Source of the DNA: Gilliamella sp. wkB308
GTDB taxonomy: Bacteria > Pseudomonadota > Gammaproteobacteria > Enterobacterales > Orbaceae
DNA length: 37,937 nt
Direction: 5' to 3'
Assembly: GCF_001690185.1 (NCBI RefSeq)
Contig: NZ_LZGN01000005.1
Coordinates: 1-37,937, forward strand
The notes beneath the pieces were generated by a model that saw only the letters and a list, made by a program, of their open reading frames with translations, was not told the DNA's origin and did not search any database. Position numbers and translations under genes: made by a program. Numbering within the stretch: position 1 is the stretch's first letter; the number at the start of each line of letters is the position of its first letter. Shown here in pieces: positions 18,526 to 27,718 of the stretch.

Positions 18526-19431
18526 ATGAGCTGGATTGAAAAGATTTTAAGTAAAAATAATATATCATCAGATCATAAAAAAGCGAATATACCCGGTGGC
18601 GTTTGGACAAAATGCAGTAACTGTGAACAAGTCATTTACCAAGCTGAATTAGATCGAAATTTAGAGGTTTGTCCTAAGTGTGATCACCATATGCATATTC
18701 CTGCGCGCGTCAGATTATACCATTTTTTAGATGAGGATTCAGATGTTGAAATTGGAACTGATCTCGCGCCAAAAGATATTTTAAAATTCAAAGATACCAA
18801 AAAATACAAAGACCGATTAACTGCTGCTCAAAAAGAGACACGCGAAAAAGAAGCGATGGTTGTCATGAAAGGGACATTACTTGGTATTCCTGTTGTGGTT
18901 GCCTGTTTTGAATTCGCTTTCATTGGTGGATCGATGTCATCCGTTGTAGGGGCTTTGTTTACCCGAGCTGCTGAACAAGCGATAGCAGATAAATGCCCGT
19001 TAATTTGTTTTTCAACAAGTGGCGGTGCAAGAATGCAAGAAGCACTTTATTCATTGATGCAAATGGCTAAAACCAGTGCAATACTTGCTAAAATGCAAGA
19101 TGAAGGTTTACCTTATATTTCAGTAATGACCGATCCGACAATGGGTGGGGTTTCAGCTAGTTTAGCGATGCTGGGTGATATTAACATTGCCGAACCCAAA
19201 GCATTAATTGGTTTTGCAGGCCCACGTGTTATTCAACAAACTGTACGGGAAACTTTACCGGAAGGATTCCAACGAAGTGAGTTTTTACTTGAAAAAGGCG
19301 CAATTGATATGATCATTCATCGTAAAGAAATGAGACCTAAAATTGCCAGCCTAATTGCAAAATTAATGAAACTTCCTGATCCATTTAACGATGTGAATAA
19401 CGAAGAAATGACAATTGATGAGACAGTTTAA
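18526..19431 (+). CDS. accD: AccD, acetyl-CoA carboxylase carboxyltransferase beta subunit
   Basis: A 301-residue subunit that with AccA transfers CO2 from carboxybiotin to acetyl-CoA, giving malonyl-CoA for fatty acid synthesis. The N-terminal zinc ribbon has C30, C33, C49 and C52. The crotonase-like carboxyltransferase core includes [43 protein letters not shown] and [15 protein letters not shown]. Length fits the family. It heads the accD-folC-dedD-cvpA-purF block, identical in order to E. coli, and is followed directly by folC, which suggests one operon. Confidence 0.97.
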   Translation: MSWIEKILSKNNISSDHKKANIPGGVWTKCSNCEQVIYQAELDRNLEVCPKCDHHMHIPARVRLYHFLDEDSDVEIGTDLAPKDILKFKDTKKYKDRLTAAQKETREKEAMVVMKGTLLGIPVVVACFEFAFIGGSMSSVVGALFTRAAEQAIADKCPLICFSTSGGARMQEALYSLMQMAKTSAILAKMQDEGLPYISVMTDPTMGGVSASLAMLGDINIAEPKALIGFAGPRVIQQTVRETLPEGFQRSEFLLEKGAIDMIIHRKEMRPKIASLIAKLMKLPDPFNDVNNEEMTIDETV

Positions 19432-19437
19432 TTGATC

Positions 19438-20739
19438 ATGCAAAAAGAAAAACCTAATGCCATGTCTGACTTAAAGACATGGCTTTGTTATTTAGAGCAA
19501 CTGCATCCTACTACTATTGATATGGGATTAGAGCGAGTAAAAATTATTGCCCAGCGTTTAGAGATTTTGCAACCCGCTCCCTATGTTATTACGGTTGCAG
19601 GAACTAATGGCAAAGGTACAACTTGCCGAACACTGGAAATGATCTTGCTCGCTTCAAAACGAAAAGTTGGCGTATATAGCTCTCCTCATTTATTACGTTT
19701 CACAGAGCGAGTAAGAATTAATAATCAAGAGTCAACAGCCCAAGAAACGGTTAACGCATTTGTAGAAATTGAAAAAGTTCGTGGTGATATTTCTTTAACT
19801 TATTTTGAATATGCAACCCTTGCAGCACTTTATCAGTTTAAAAAAGCAAAATTAGATGTAGTTGTGTTGGAAGTTGGGTTAGGTGGAAGACTTGATGCAA
19901 CAAACATTGTCGATGCAGATATTGCTGTTATCACAACAATTGACATTGATCATGTGGATTATCTTGGAAACACTCGAGAAAGCATTGGGCGTGAAAAAGC
20001 CGGTATTTTTAAATCGAAAAGTATTGCTGTTGTTGGTGAGCAAAATGTTCCTGCCTCTATTCCATTGGCGGCAGAATTAGTTAACTGTCCTATCTATATG
20101 GTAAATAGCGATTGGTCGTATCAACAAATTAATGATACTCAATGGTCTTTTCAATCCCCCTTGGCTCATTATTATCATTTACCTATGGCAAATGTTCCAT
20201 TAGCTAATGCTGCGACAGCAATTGCAGCTTTAAGTTATTCTTCTTTAAACATTACCCAGGATGATATCGTTAAAGGATTAAAACAAGCAAGCTTAGTCGG
20301 CAGATTTCAGACGTTGCAACATTCACCATTGGTTATTATTGATGTTGCTCATAACCCACATGCTGCAACTTATTTAATTAAACAATTAGCTCAATTAAAA
20401 GCTAAACAATCCAATACAGGTAAAATAAGATTTGTTATCGGCATGTTAAAAGATAAAGATATAAAAAGTACATTATCTATTTTACAGGGCGATGTATGGT
20501 ATTGTGCGACACTATATGGTGAGCGAGGTTGCAAAGCGGAAGTATTGAAGCAATACTTGCTTGATAAAGAAGAAACCCGTGTTTTTACATTTGATCATGT
20601 GACGGATGCTTATCAAAAAGCAATGCAAGATGCCAAAGATAATGATATTATTGTAGTATGTGGTTCATTTCATACGGTAGCTGAAGTTTTAGAGCAATAT
20701 GAGTTAAGTGAAATTAATCATGACGAAAGACAAAAATAA
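19438..20739 (+). CDS. folC: FolC, dihydrofolate synthase/folylpolyglutamate synthase
   Basis: A 433-residue Mur-ligase-fold enzyme that adds glutamate to dihydropteroate and further glutamates to folates. The P-loop TVAGTNGKGTTCRTLE lies near residues 50-65. Other motifs are SSPHLLRFTERVRIN, LEVGLGGRLDATNIVDAD, TTIDIDHVDYLG, SIGREKAGIFK and DVAHNPHAA. The start is ambiguous: TTG 19432 is immediately after the accD stop and ATG 19438 is two codons on; I prefer the ATG. It overlaps the beginning of dedD. Confidence 0.95.
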   Translation: MQKEKPNAMSDLKTWLCYLEQLHPTTIDMGLERVKIIAQRLEILQPAPYVITVAGTNGKGTTCRTLEMILLASKRKVGVYSSPHLLRFTERVRINNQESTAQETVNAFVEIEKVRGDISLTYFEYATLAALYQFKKAKLDVVVLEVGLGGRLDATNIVDADIAVITTIDIDHVDYLGNTRESIGREKAGIFKSKSIAVVGEQNVPASIPLAAELVNCPIYMVNSDWSYQQINDTQWSFQSPLAHYYHLPMANVPLANAATAIAALSYSSLNITQDDIVKGLKQASLVGRFQTLQHSPLVIIDVAHNPHAATYLIKQLAQLKAKQSNTGKIRFVIGMLKDKDIKSTLSILQGDVWYCATLYGERGCKAEVLKQYLLDKEETRVFTFDHVTDAYQKAMQDAKDNDIIVVCGSFHTVAEVLEQYELSEINHDERQK

Positions 20740-21313
20740 CGTTTCAAATAATCAAAATAGAATGAGAAATCGACTTGTTGGTTTTGCAACATTGTTACTT
20801 ATTTTAGCCTTGATAGCACCTTGGATCATCACCGATAAATCGAATACAACAACATCGACTACGCCCATTTTACAACCGAACATAGTTAATCAGCAGTTTC
20901 AATCCGTCGAACTTACTCCTGATGACAGCTTAACGCAAAATAACTCAAGTGATGTTGCCAATTTTCCTTATGCACTCGACACAGACCAAAATCCAAGTTC
21001 ATTAATTTCACCTGAAATCAATGCAGAGGATGTCAGTGAACCGATAACGACAGATCAAACGGTCACAACTGCGCAAGATTCAAAATTATATATGATTCAG
21101 ATAGCGGCCTTAAGAAATAAGCAAAAGATTGAAGAACTTGTTGCGTTATTACGATTAAACAATTATAACGTAAAAGTTATTCCTAAAAATCCAGAACCTA
21201 ACCAATTAATAAAATTACAAGTTGGGCCTTATGCTAAAAGGGAGCAAGCAGAACAAGTAATCGATAATCTTAATAATTTAACAAAACAAAAAAGCATTAT
21301 TATTACTAATTAA
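20720..21313 (+). CDS. dedD: DedD, SPOR-domain cell division protein
   Basis: A 197-residue inner membrane protein that locates to the septum through a SPOR domain binding denuded glycan strands. A short basic cytoplasmic tail and one membrane helix (about 18-38, LVGFATLLLILALIAPWII) are followed by a low-complexity polar linker (about 40-115) and the C-terminal SPOR domain (about 118-197, YMIQIAALRNKQKIEELVALLR to IKLQVGPYAKREQAEQVI). The ATG at 20720 lies inside the end of folC, a 20-base overlap; an in-frame GTG at 20708 is an alternative. Identity rests on the SPOR domain and on synteny with E. coli. Confidence 0.9.
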   Translation: MTKDKNNVSNNQNRMRNRLVGFATLLLILALIAPWIITDKSNTTTSTTPILQPNIVNQQFQSVELTPDDSLTQNNSSDVANFPYALDTDQNPSSLISPEINAEDVSEPITTDQTVTTAQDSKLYMIQIAALRNKQKIEELVALLRLNNYNVKVIPKNPEPNQLIKLQVGPYAKREQAEQVIDNLNNLTKQKSIIITN

Positions 21314-21377
21314 AAAATTTGTTCAAAAATAAAAGTAATAAATAATATCTCCTATAAATAATTAATTGTGAGTTACT

Positions 21378-21866
21378 ATGATGAATTGGATTGATTTTAC
21401 TATTATTGGCATAATCATTTTTTCCGCCTTGGTCAGTATAATACGGGGCTTTGTTCGAGAAGCATTATCTCTGATTAGTTGGGTGCTGGCATTTTTTATT
21501 GCGAGCCGATTTTATATTTATATTACTCAGTATTTAACCTATTTTGATAGCGAACTGATCCGTACTTCTGTTGCCATAGCTATTCTTTTCTTCGCGACAT
21601 TACTCGTTTGTTCATTCATTTCTTATGTTATTGGCTTATTAGTCCAAAAAACAGGTTTATCTGGGACAGATCGAGTATTAGGGATCTGTTTTGGCGCATT
21701 ACGTGGAATATTAGTGGTTGCGGCAGTACTCTTTTTTATTGATACTTTTACACCATTTGCGGAATCGCAATATTGGAAAGAATCACAACTTATTCCTCAT
21801 TTTCATGTTATTATTCGTTGGTTTTTTGATTTTATACAACATTCGTCTTCATTTTTAGTGCAGTAA
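21378..21866 (+). CDS. cvpA: CvpA family inner membrane protein
   Basis: A 162-residue membrane protein with four hydrophobic segments. In E. coli, CvpA is needed for colicin V production and contributes to envelope homeostasis, with no known biochemical activity. Highly conserved stretches are SIIRGFVREALSLISWVLAFFIAS, LVQKTGLSGTDRVLGICFGALRG and the tail HVIIRWFFDFIQHSSSFL. Two adjacent ATG codons (21378 and 21381) could start it. purF begins 18 bases downstream, and the pair is co-transcribed in enterics. No PurR-like operator was found upstream. Confidence 0.93.
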   Translation: MMNWIDFTIIGIIIFSALVSIIRGFVREALSLISWVLAFFIASRFYIYITQYLTYFDSELIRTSVAIAILFFATLLVCSFISYVIGLLVQKTGLSGTDRVLGICFGALRGILVVAAVLFFIDTFTPFAESQYWKESQLIPHFHVIIRWFFDFIQHSSSFLVQ

Positions 21867-21884
21867 TTTTGAGGTAATCATTGT

Positions 21885-23402
21885 ATGTGTGGTGTTGTTG
21901 GTATTTTAGGATGTAGCACAGTTAACCAATCTATCTATGATGCATTGACCGTATTGCAGCATCGAGGTCAAGATGCTGCGGGTATTGTAACCATTGATGA
22001 ACAAAACTGTTTTCGTTTACGTAAAGCAAATGGTTTAGTTAAAGATGTTTTTCAAGAACATCATATGCAACGTTTGCAAGGTACATTAGGAATTGGACAT
22101 GTACGGTATCCTACAGCAGGAAGCTCAAGTCCTTCAGAAGCTCAACCCTTCTACGTTAATTCGCCTTATGGCATAGCACTTGCACATAATGGTAATTTGA
22201 CCAATGCTAACGAATTACGTAATAAAGTATTTGAATTAGCAAGACGCCACATCAATACTAACTCTGATTCAGAAGTACTACTGAATATTTTCGCTAGTGA
22301 ATTAGACAAATTTCCTACCTATCCACTTTCTGCAGATAATATTTTTACTGCTATACGTCATGTACATAATATTATCAAAGGCGCATATGCGTGTGTCGCA
22401 ATGATTATTGGGCATGGCTTGGTTGCATTTCGTGATCCCTATGGTATTCGTCCTTTAGTCATTGGTAAACGCATTTTAAATAATCAAAAAGTAGAGTATA
22501 TGGTTGCCTCTGAAAGTGTCGCTTTAGATATACTTGATTTCGAATTTATACGTGATGTCGAACCCGGTGAAGCGATTTATATTACACAAGATGGACAACT
22601 TTATTCACAGCAATGTTCTGACAATCCCCAATATTATCCCTGTATCTTTGAATACGTTTATTTTGCACGACCCGATTCGTTCATGAATGGGGTATCCGTT
22701 TATCAATCACGTATATTAATGGGACAAAAATTAGGTAAAAAAATAGCACGAGAATGGAAAGATGTTGATATTGATGTTGTGATTCCCATTCCTGAAACAT
22801 CTTGCGATGCTGCACTTGAGATTGCCCGAATTTTAAATAAACCCTATCGTCAAGGGTTTGTCAAAAATCGCTATGTTGGACGAACATTTATTATGCCAGG
22901 TCAAGCTACTCGCAAACTTTCTGTAAGACGTAAACTTAATGCTAATCGCATTGAGTTTGAAGGAAAGAATGTCCTTCTTGTCGATGACTCTATTGTTCGA
23001 GGTACAACATCTGAAAAAATCTTGGAAATGGTTCGCTCTGTAGGCGCTAAAAAAGTTTATTTAGCGTCGGCTGCACCCGAGATTAGACATCCTAATGTTT
23101 ATGGAATTGATATGCCAACAGCCAGTGAGCTTATTGCTTATAATCGAACAGTCGAGCAAATTGCTAAAGATATTGGGGCAGATAGACTTATTTTTCAGGA
23201 TCTATCTGACTTAATAGACTCAATCCGTGAAGAAAACCCTAAGATTCATCATTTAGAGTGTTCGGTGTTTGATGGGCAATATATTACAGATGGTATTGAT
23301 GAAAGCTACCTGATTCAATTAGAACAAACAAGAAAACAAAATCAAAAAGCTTTTAATAATAAAGAATCAGAAAATCTTGAAATATATAATGAAGAACAAT
23401 AA
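21885..23402 (+). CDS. purF: PurF, amidophosphoribosyltransferase
   Basis: A 505-residue enzyme for the first committed step of purine synthesis, making phosphoribosylamine from PRPP and glutamine. The N-terminal nucleophile is C2, exposed after Met removal (MCGVVGILG), followed by the class II glutaminase domain with [20 protein letters not shown] and [11 protein letters not shown]. The C-terminal phosphoribosyltransferase domain has the PRPP loop [14 protein letters not shown] (about 363-376). Length equals E. coli PurF. It is the last gene of the conserved accD-purF block; the accessory adhesin locus begins 402 bases downstream, and no clear terminator separates them. Confidence 0.97.
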   Translation: MCGVVGILGCSTVNQSIYDALTVLQHRGQDAAGIVTIDEQNCFRLRKANGLVKDVFQEHHMQRLQGTLGIGHVRYPTAGSSSPSEAQPFYVNSPYGIALAHNGNLTNANELRNKVFELARRHINTNSDSEVLLNIFASELDKFPTYPLSADNIFTAIRHVHNIIKGAYACVAMIIGHGLVAFRDPYGIRPLVIGKRILNNQKVEYMVASESVALDILDFEFIRDVEPGEAIYITQDGQLYSQQCSDNPQYYPCIFEYVYFARPDSFMNGVSVYQSRILMGQKLGKKIAREWKDVDIDVVIPIPETSCDAALEIARILNKPYRQGFVKNRYVGRTFIMPGQATRKLSVRRKLNANRIEFEGKNVLLVDDSIVRGTTSEKILEMVRSVGAKKVYLASAAPEIRHPNVYGIDMPTASELIAYNRTVEQIAKDIGADRLIFQDLSDLIDSIREENPKIHHLECSVFDGQYITDGIDESYLIQLEQTRKQNQKAFNNKESENLEIYNEEQ

Positions 23403-23804
23403 TCAATATTGTTGCTGAAAATGACATTTTTATAAAAAAATACCAATGTTCTAATATTTCTGTTTTTTAATCTGCTTTATTTAATATTAGATAAAGAAGA
23501 CTAACGTATTATTAATATTATCAATTTGATAAATAATCCCCCTCATTTTTTTAAAAGCTATTCCTTCTCATATCCTGAAGATATTTTCATCAAATATTTA
23601 CAAATATTTTAAAAAAGGTATTGAACAATGACTTCTTTGTAATATAATCTTAAAAAAAGTAATCTTTTGTAAAGAATTTTAAAGGCGATGTGAATGCTAT
23701 CGTTTTTTCATTCTAATAAAGGTGCTTTTTTTATCAAAAAACTGAATAAAAAGAGTTTTTGATACATATATTATCAATAAAGTGAAATATGAGGAATGAT
23801 TAAG
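23403..23804. other. Intergenic region purF to adhesin (402 bases)
   Basis: This is very AT-rich and without a supported gene. It contains the likely adhesin promoter at 23621-23648. Farther down, CGAT-N9-ATCG followed by TTTTTT (about 23696-23717) is a weak terminator-like element inside the presumed leader. The long AT-rich upstream region is of the kind H-NS-like silencers bind; that is inference only. Confidence 0.45.
23621..23648 (+). promoter_or_regulatory. Likely sigma-70 promoter of the adhesin gene
   Basis: TTGAAC at 23621-23626 and a perfect TATAAT at 23643-23648 lie 16 bases apart. Transcription from here would give a leader of roughly 150 nt before the adhesin ATG at 23805. Prediction only, in an AT-rich background. 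Confidence 0.45.
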
Positions 23805-26501
23805 ATGAAAACAAATCTTAATTTAAAAATTGTTTCAACCTTAGTTGTTCTGGCATTAAATTGCCAGACAGCTATGGCATTGGACTCGAAACAAGGCACT
23901 TCTACTGCTGCTGTAGACAACAGTAAAGTTATTGAACTTAAAAATGGTATTAAAGTTCGAGAAATGGTTAACAATAAAAAGGCTAGCCTTTACCAAATAG
24001 CATTAATAAGTGGTATAAATGTTGACCAACTACGCAAAATGAATAATGGACGCTTTGATAAAAAGGATGTTATTGAAGAAGGCGAGCTTCTCGTGCTTCC
24101 TGAAAACTCTCCACTATTACCTGCCATCAGTACAAGTAAAACTGAAGATACTAAACAAATCAAATATTCAAATTTACCGGATTTAGGATCAGATGAAAAT
24201 TATGATGTACAAGCAGATAAAGATAAGCTTGCAACGCATGTTGCTTATGCTTTGCAGACATTAGCAACACAAGATTGGAAACAACTATTATCATCTGAAA
24301 ATGGTGGCTTATCAAGTCAATTGGCCAATCGAGGTAAAGATTACGCAGAGGATTATTTACGCAGTAGCGTGAAAAATCATGTTGTAGATCCACTCCGTAC
24401 TGCAGCTCAAGACTTCTTAGGGCGTTTTGGTACGGCTCAATTATCTTTTGACGTTAGTGATAAAGGGCAATTTAGTAACGTCAACGTAAAACTATTTAGT
24501 CCTTGGTATGATACAGAAAATACCTTGATATTTAGCCAAATATCATTTCAAGAATATGAACATAAACGACGTATTGGGAACTTTGGTATAGGTCAACGTT
24601 GGGACTTTGCAGATAAAAAATGGTTATTAGGTTATAACGTATTTTTAGATCATGACTTCCAACGTTCACACAATCGTTTAGGTTTAGGTGTTGAAGCTTG
24701 GAGTGACTACATGAAACTTGCAGCTAACTATTATCATCCTTTATCTAGTTGGAAACAATCTCGTGATTTTGATGATTATTTAGAACGTGCTGCAAAAGGT
24801 TTTGATGTTCGTTTTCAAGGTTATTTACCACAATATCCACATTTAGGTGGTTCATTAATGTATGAACAATACTTTGGTGATAAAGTGGCATTATTTGGTA
24901 AAGATAATCTACAAAAAAATCCAAGAGCAGTAACAGCAAGCGTTGATTACACACCTGTGCCACTTTTTACCATCAAAGCGGAACATAAGCGAGGGCAAAA
25001 TAATCAAAAAGCTACTGCCGCTTCATTGACGATGAATTATCGTATGGGTGTTCCATTAAAAGACCAGTTAGATCCAGATATGGTTCAAGCAGCACGTTCA
25101 TTAGCCGGAAGTCGTTATGATTTAGTTGATCGTAATAACTATATCGTTCTTGAATATAAAGAGAAAAAATTAAGTGTTGATTTAGGACTTGAATCGTTAC
25201 AACTTGTTGAAGGACAAAGCTACGATGTCAGTATCGCTGTTTATAATGCAAAAGGATTAAGCAGTTTAAAATGGAATGGTGATATGTTTGAAATTGATGC
25301 AAATGGTGGATTCCTTTGTTATACAACAGGCATTTGTTCATCTTCATCATGGGCTACACCAAAAGCAGATACTCAAAATTGGAAAATTGTTGCACCAAGT
25401 TATGTCGATGAAAATGGTAAACGTCATCCAATTCAATCTAATGGTAAATATACATTATCTGTTTCCGTTACTGATAAAAAAGGTCGTTCAGCAACATCAA
25501 ACCAAGTGTCATTTGAAGTTATCCCCGATCCTGTCATGCGTAAGATTGGTCTTTGGGCTGTTGATCGTTATGGCAATAAAACCACAATGGCTTCTAATTC
25601 AGCCGATGGTCTCAGTGCAATAACATTGATTGCCAGTCTTGTAAAACCAAAGGCACCAAATGGAACAATTTCAGCAATAGAGGATGCAGTTGGTTTTAGT
25701 GATGAACAACTCATGAACCGAATTCCAGACTCATTTGATTCTGTTCTTAAAGGCTGGACAGCAACAAGTAATGGTAAAAAAATCACCTTAATCGATGGTA
25801 CTTCGGGTCAAGTAACGTCTTGTCCTAAACAAGAACCCTGTGTCATTGTGAAATCCTTTGAAAAAATCAAAATGGGTCAAAAAATTTCTGCTAAGGCAGC
25901 CACTGCTGGGGGTATGGATGCAATTGGTGATAGTTATGCATTAGATGTCGCTTCTAACATCGAAGGGGTAGTTGAATTTTCAACTTCGATAGATCAATTT
26001 GGTGCATCATTTAATAAAGTATCCATAGATTTTGCTGGTGGTCAAGCTGGATTAATTAAAGTTTATCGAAGTGATGGAGTATTGGTTGCGACTCAAGCTG
26101 GAAACTTATTAGAGTTTGATCCTAATGGTTCAAAAGAGTGGAAAGTTGATAATGAATATTATGTTAAAGCATATGCGGCAGATGGTATCACTGAAATAAA
26201 TAGTTCATATGTGATTTGGTCTCTTGTGGGGTCTAATGCAGTTGCATGTCCTAATGGAGCGGCAACAGCAGCTTTACCTGATGCAAGCAACAAACCAAAT
26301 GGGCCTTGGTTTAATGTCGCAATGGGATATAACGCACATTATAAAATTAGAAGTATAAAAACAGGTAGTTATGCAACTTCTGGTTCAAGCCTTATCGCTC
26401 ATGCTGATGCGCCACAAGAGTTAAATCTTGAGCCGATAAACGCAACGCCTTCAGCGTGTGCAGGTGATCAAGGATTCAGATTACAAGTCTTTGTTAAATA
26501 G
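23805..26501 (+). CDS. Intimin/invasin-type inverse autotransporter (SinH/ZirT-like)
   Basis: An 898-residue type Ve autotransporter: an N-terminal beta-barrel in the outer membrane exposes a C-terminal passenger. A signal peptide (cleavage after AMA, about 25) precedes a LysM-like peptidoglycan-binding module (about 45-100), the barrel (about 140-430, with IGNFGIGQRWDFADKKWLLGYN and LGLGVEAWSDYMKLAANYYHPLSSW), and the typical barrel-exit motif SRYDLVDRNNYIVLEYK. The passenger (about 455-898) has an Ig-like domain followed by less recognisable domains with cysteine pairs (LCYTTGIC, SCPKQEPC, AVACPNG with SACAGDQG). GAGGA at 23791-23795 lies 9 bases before ATG 23805, which therefore is preferred over ATG 23796. 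The ligand is unknown. Confidence 0.9.
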   Translation: MKTNLNLKIVSTLVVLALNCQTAMALDSKQGTSTAAVDNSKVIELKNGIKVREMVNNKKASLYQIALISGINVDQLRKMNNGRFDKKDVIEEGELLVLPENSPLLPAISTSKTEDTKQIKYSNLPDLGSDENYDVQADKDKLATHVAYALQTLATQDWKQLLSSENGGLSSQLANRGKDYAEDYLRSSVKNHVVDPLRTAAQDFLGRFGTAQLSFDVSDKGQFSNVNVKLFSPWYDTENTLIFSQISFQEYEHKRRIGNFGIGQRWDFADKKWLLGYNVFLDHDFQRSHNRLGLGVEAWSDYMKLAANYYHPLSSWKQSRDFDDYLERAAKGFDVRFQGYLPQYPHLGGSLMYEQYFGDKVALFGKDNLQKNPRAVTASVDYTPVPLFTIKAEHKRGQNNQKATAASLTMNYRMGVPLKDQLDPDMVQAARSLAGSRYDLVDRNNYIVLEYKEKKLSVDLGLESLQLVEGQSYDVSIAVYNAKGLSSLKWNGDMFEIDANGGFLCYTTGICSSSSWATPKADTQNWKIVAPSYVDENGKRHPIQSNGKYTLSVSVTDKKGRSATSNQVSFEVIPDPVMRKIGLWAVDRYGNKTTMASNSADGLSAITLIASLVKPKAPNGTISAIEDAVGFSDEQLMNRIPDSFDSVLKGWTATSNGKKITLIDGTSGQVTSCPKQEPCVIVKSFEKIKMGQKISAKAATAGGMDAIGDSYALDVASNIEGVVEFSTSIDQFGASFNKVSIDFAGGQAGLIKVYRSDGVLVATQAGNLLEFDPNGSKEWKVDNEYYVKAYAADGITEINSSYVIWSLVGSNAVACPNGAATAALPDASNKPNGPWFNVAMGYNAHYKIRSIKTGSYATSGSSLIAHADAPQELNLEPINATPSACAGDQGFRLQVFVK

Positions 26502-26520
26502 AATGTTAAATAAAAAAGAG

Positions 26521-26554
26521 TTTTAGATAACCAATTTATATAGGTTATCTAAAA
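26521..26554. repeat. Perfect inverted repeat between the adhesin and its partner
   Basis: TTTTAGATAACC at 26521-26532 is exactly complementary to GGTTATCTAAAA at 26543-26554 around a ten-base loop. It lies in the 123-base gap before the secreted-protein gene. No T-run follows on the plus strand; on the minus strand a CTCTTTTTTATT follows the stem, so it could terminate antisense transcripts or modulate readthrough. Confidence 0.6.
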
Positions 26555-26624
26555 GTTAAATATAAAACGGTGTATATTATTTTTGATATACAATAATTAA
26601 TAAATGAAAAATAGGAAGTTAAAC

Positions 26625-27635
26625 ATGAAAAGTTTAATGATTAAAAATATTGCTTTAGGTCTATTAATCGCTGGATGTGCAGCAAGTAACGCATACGCAC
26701 TTACTGGTGTAAGTGCTAAATATATAGTGGGTAATGCACCTGTTATTAAAAGTCTTGGTGGTAAAGATCACAGTTTAACCGTATCGGTATCCTCTGATGC
26801 TGATGGTAACAATACCGTGGGTGGTCGAGCAGCAAAAGTTAATGATTATGTCGTTATCGAGTATAATTTACATGATGAAGATGGTGATAGCGACCCTTCA
26901 GGTAAAGTAGTTAAAGAAACCTTTAAAGCATTTTATAAAAGTGCGTCTGGTGAATGGAAAGAAGCCAGTTTAACTGAGTCAGATATTAAGTTCAGTAATG
27001 GTAAAATTACGTTTAAAATCACTAATGAGTTTGCCGGTGCAACACAAATTGGTTTCAAAGTATTAGAAAAAACGGAGTTTGGTTTACCTTACACAAATAA
27101 ATGGTTAAAAGTTGCTGATATTTGGAGTAAGCAAGCACCAGGTCAAGTCGATACCTTAGATCCGACAGATCCGAGTAAAGCACCTTCTGATGATATTAAT
27201 GGTCCGACCAAAGACGAAATAGGTAGTAACCCTAATGACGGTCCTGGTGAGCAAAAAGATCCAAATAAAATTACAAATGGACCAATTGAATCTGATGACA
27301 TGAGAGTCTACATTTTAGCTGCTGATTCAAATGATAACTATAGTATAACGGGTAGTACTTTCGTACCTAAACAAGGTGGAAAATATCGAGCAGTGGTATG
27401 GTTAGATTCTAATGGCAACGGTGCTTTAGATAGCGGTGAAACTGATTTATCTGCAAATTATAACTTTACTTGGGAGTTAGAAGGAACTTATGCTGGTGTT
27501 GGAGCAACAACAGATTCGTTATCACAAAATCAAAACATAACTTTAGGTCAACTTAACAACGATTCAATGTACAGTACGACCTACAAAGCGGGTGCTCAAG
27601 GTTATAAACTTAAAGTTACTGCTACCGCAAAATAA
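26625..27635 (+). CDS. Secreted protein paired with the inverse autotransporter, possibly SinI/ZirS-like
   Basis: A 336-residue exported protein that I do not recognise with certainty. The N-terminus is a signal peptide: either signal peptidase I cleavage after NAYA or lipoprotein cleavage at IAGC. Two beta-rich parts follow (about 25-160 and 210-336), joined by a D/P/N/G-rich linker with repeats such as DPTDPSKAPSDD and NPNDGPGEQKDPN. The second part carries DSNGNGALDSGE, which fits an EF-hand-like calcium loop, and the first has DEDGDSD. AGGAAG at 26613-26618 picks ATG 26625 over 26604. It is placed directly behind an inverse autotransporter, as SinI is with SinH and ZirS/ZirU with ZirT in Salmonella, so it may be surface-delivered by or bound to that barrel. 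Confidence 0.7.
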   Translation: MKSLMIKNIALGLLIAGCAASNAYALTGVSAKYIVGNAPVIKSLGGKDHSLTVSVSSDADGNNTVGGRAAKVNDYVVIEYNLHDEDGDSDPSGKVVKETFKAFYKSASGEWKEASLTESDIKFSNGKITFKITNEFAGATQIGFKVLEKTEFGLPYTNKWLKVADIWSKQAPGQVDTLDPTDPSKAPSDDINGPTKDEIGSNPNDGPGEQKDPNKITNGPIESDDMRVYILAADSNDNYSITGSTFVPKQGGKYRAVVWLDSNGNGALDSGETDLSANYNFTWELEGTYAGVGATTDSLSQNQNITLGQLNNDSMYSTTYKAGAQGYKLKVTATAK

Positions 27636-27653
27636 TGCTTATTTAAAACTGAT

Positions 27654-27682
27654 AAAAAACCACTCTAACGAGTGGTTTTTTT
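27654..27682. terminator. Bidirectional terminator between the adhesin pair and nuoN
   Basis: CCACTC at 27660-27665 and GAGTGG at 27670-27675 form a stem with loop TAAC, flanked by AAAAAA on the left and TTTTTTT on the right. It can end the plus-strand secreted-protein transcript and the minus-strand nuo operon, whose last stop is at 27719. Confidence 0.9.
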
Positions 27683-27718
27683 ATGTATAAAATAGTCTAA
27701 ACATGTTGTTAGATTGAT

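Noticed and set aside
21314-21377. PurR operator before cvpA-purF
   Set aside because: No sequence close to the enteric PurR consensus was found in the gap; purine control may be lost or act elsewhere.
24745-25786. Several open frames on both strands within the adhesin gene
   Set aside because: They are alternative-frame shadows of the barrel and passenger coding sequence, with composition typical of shifted frames.
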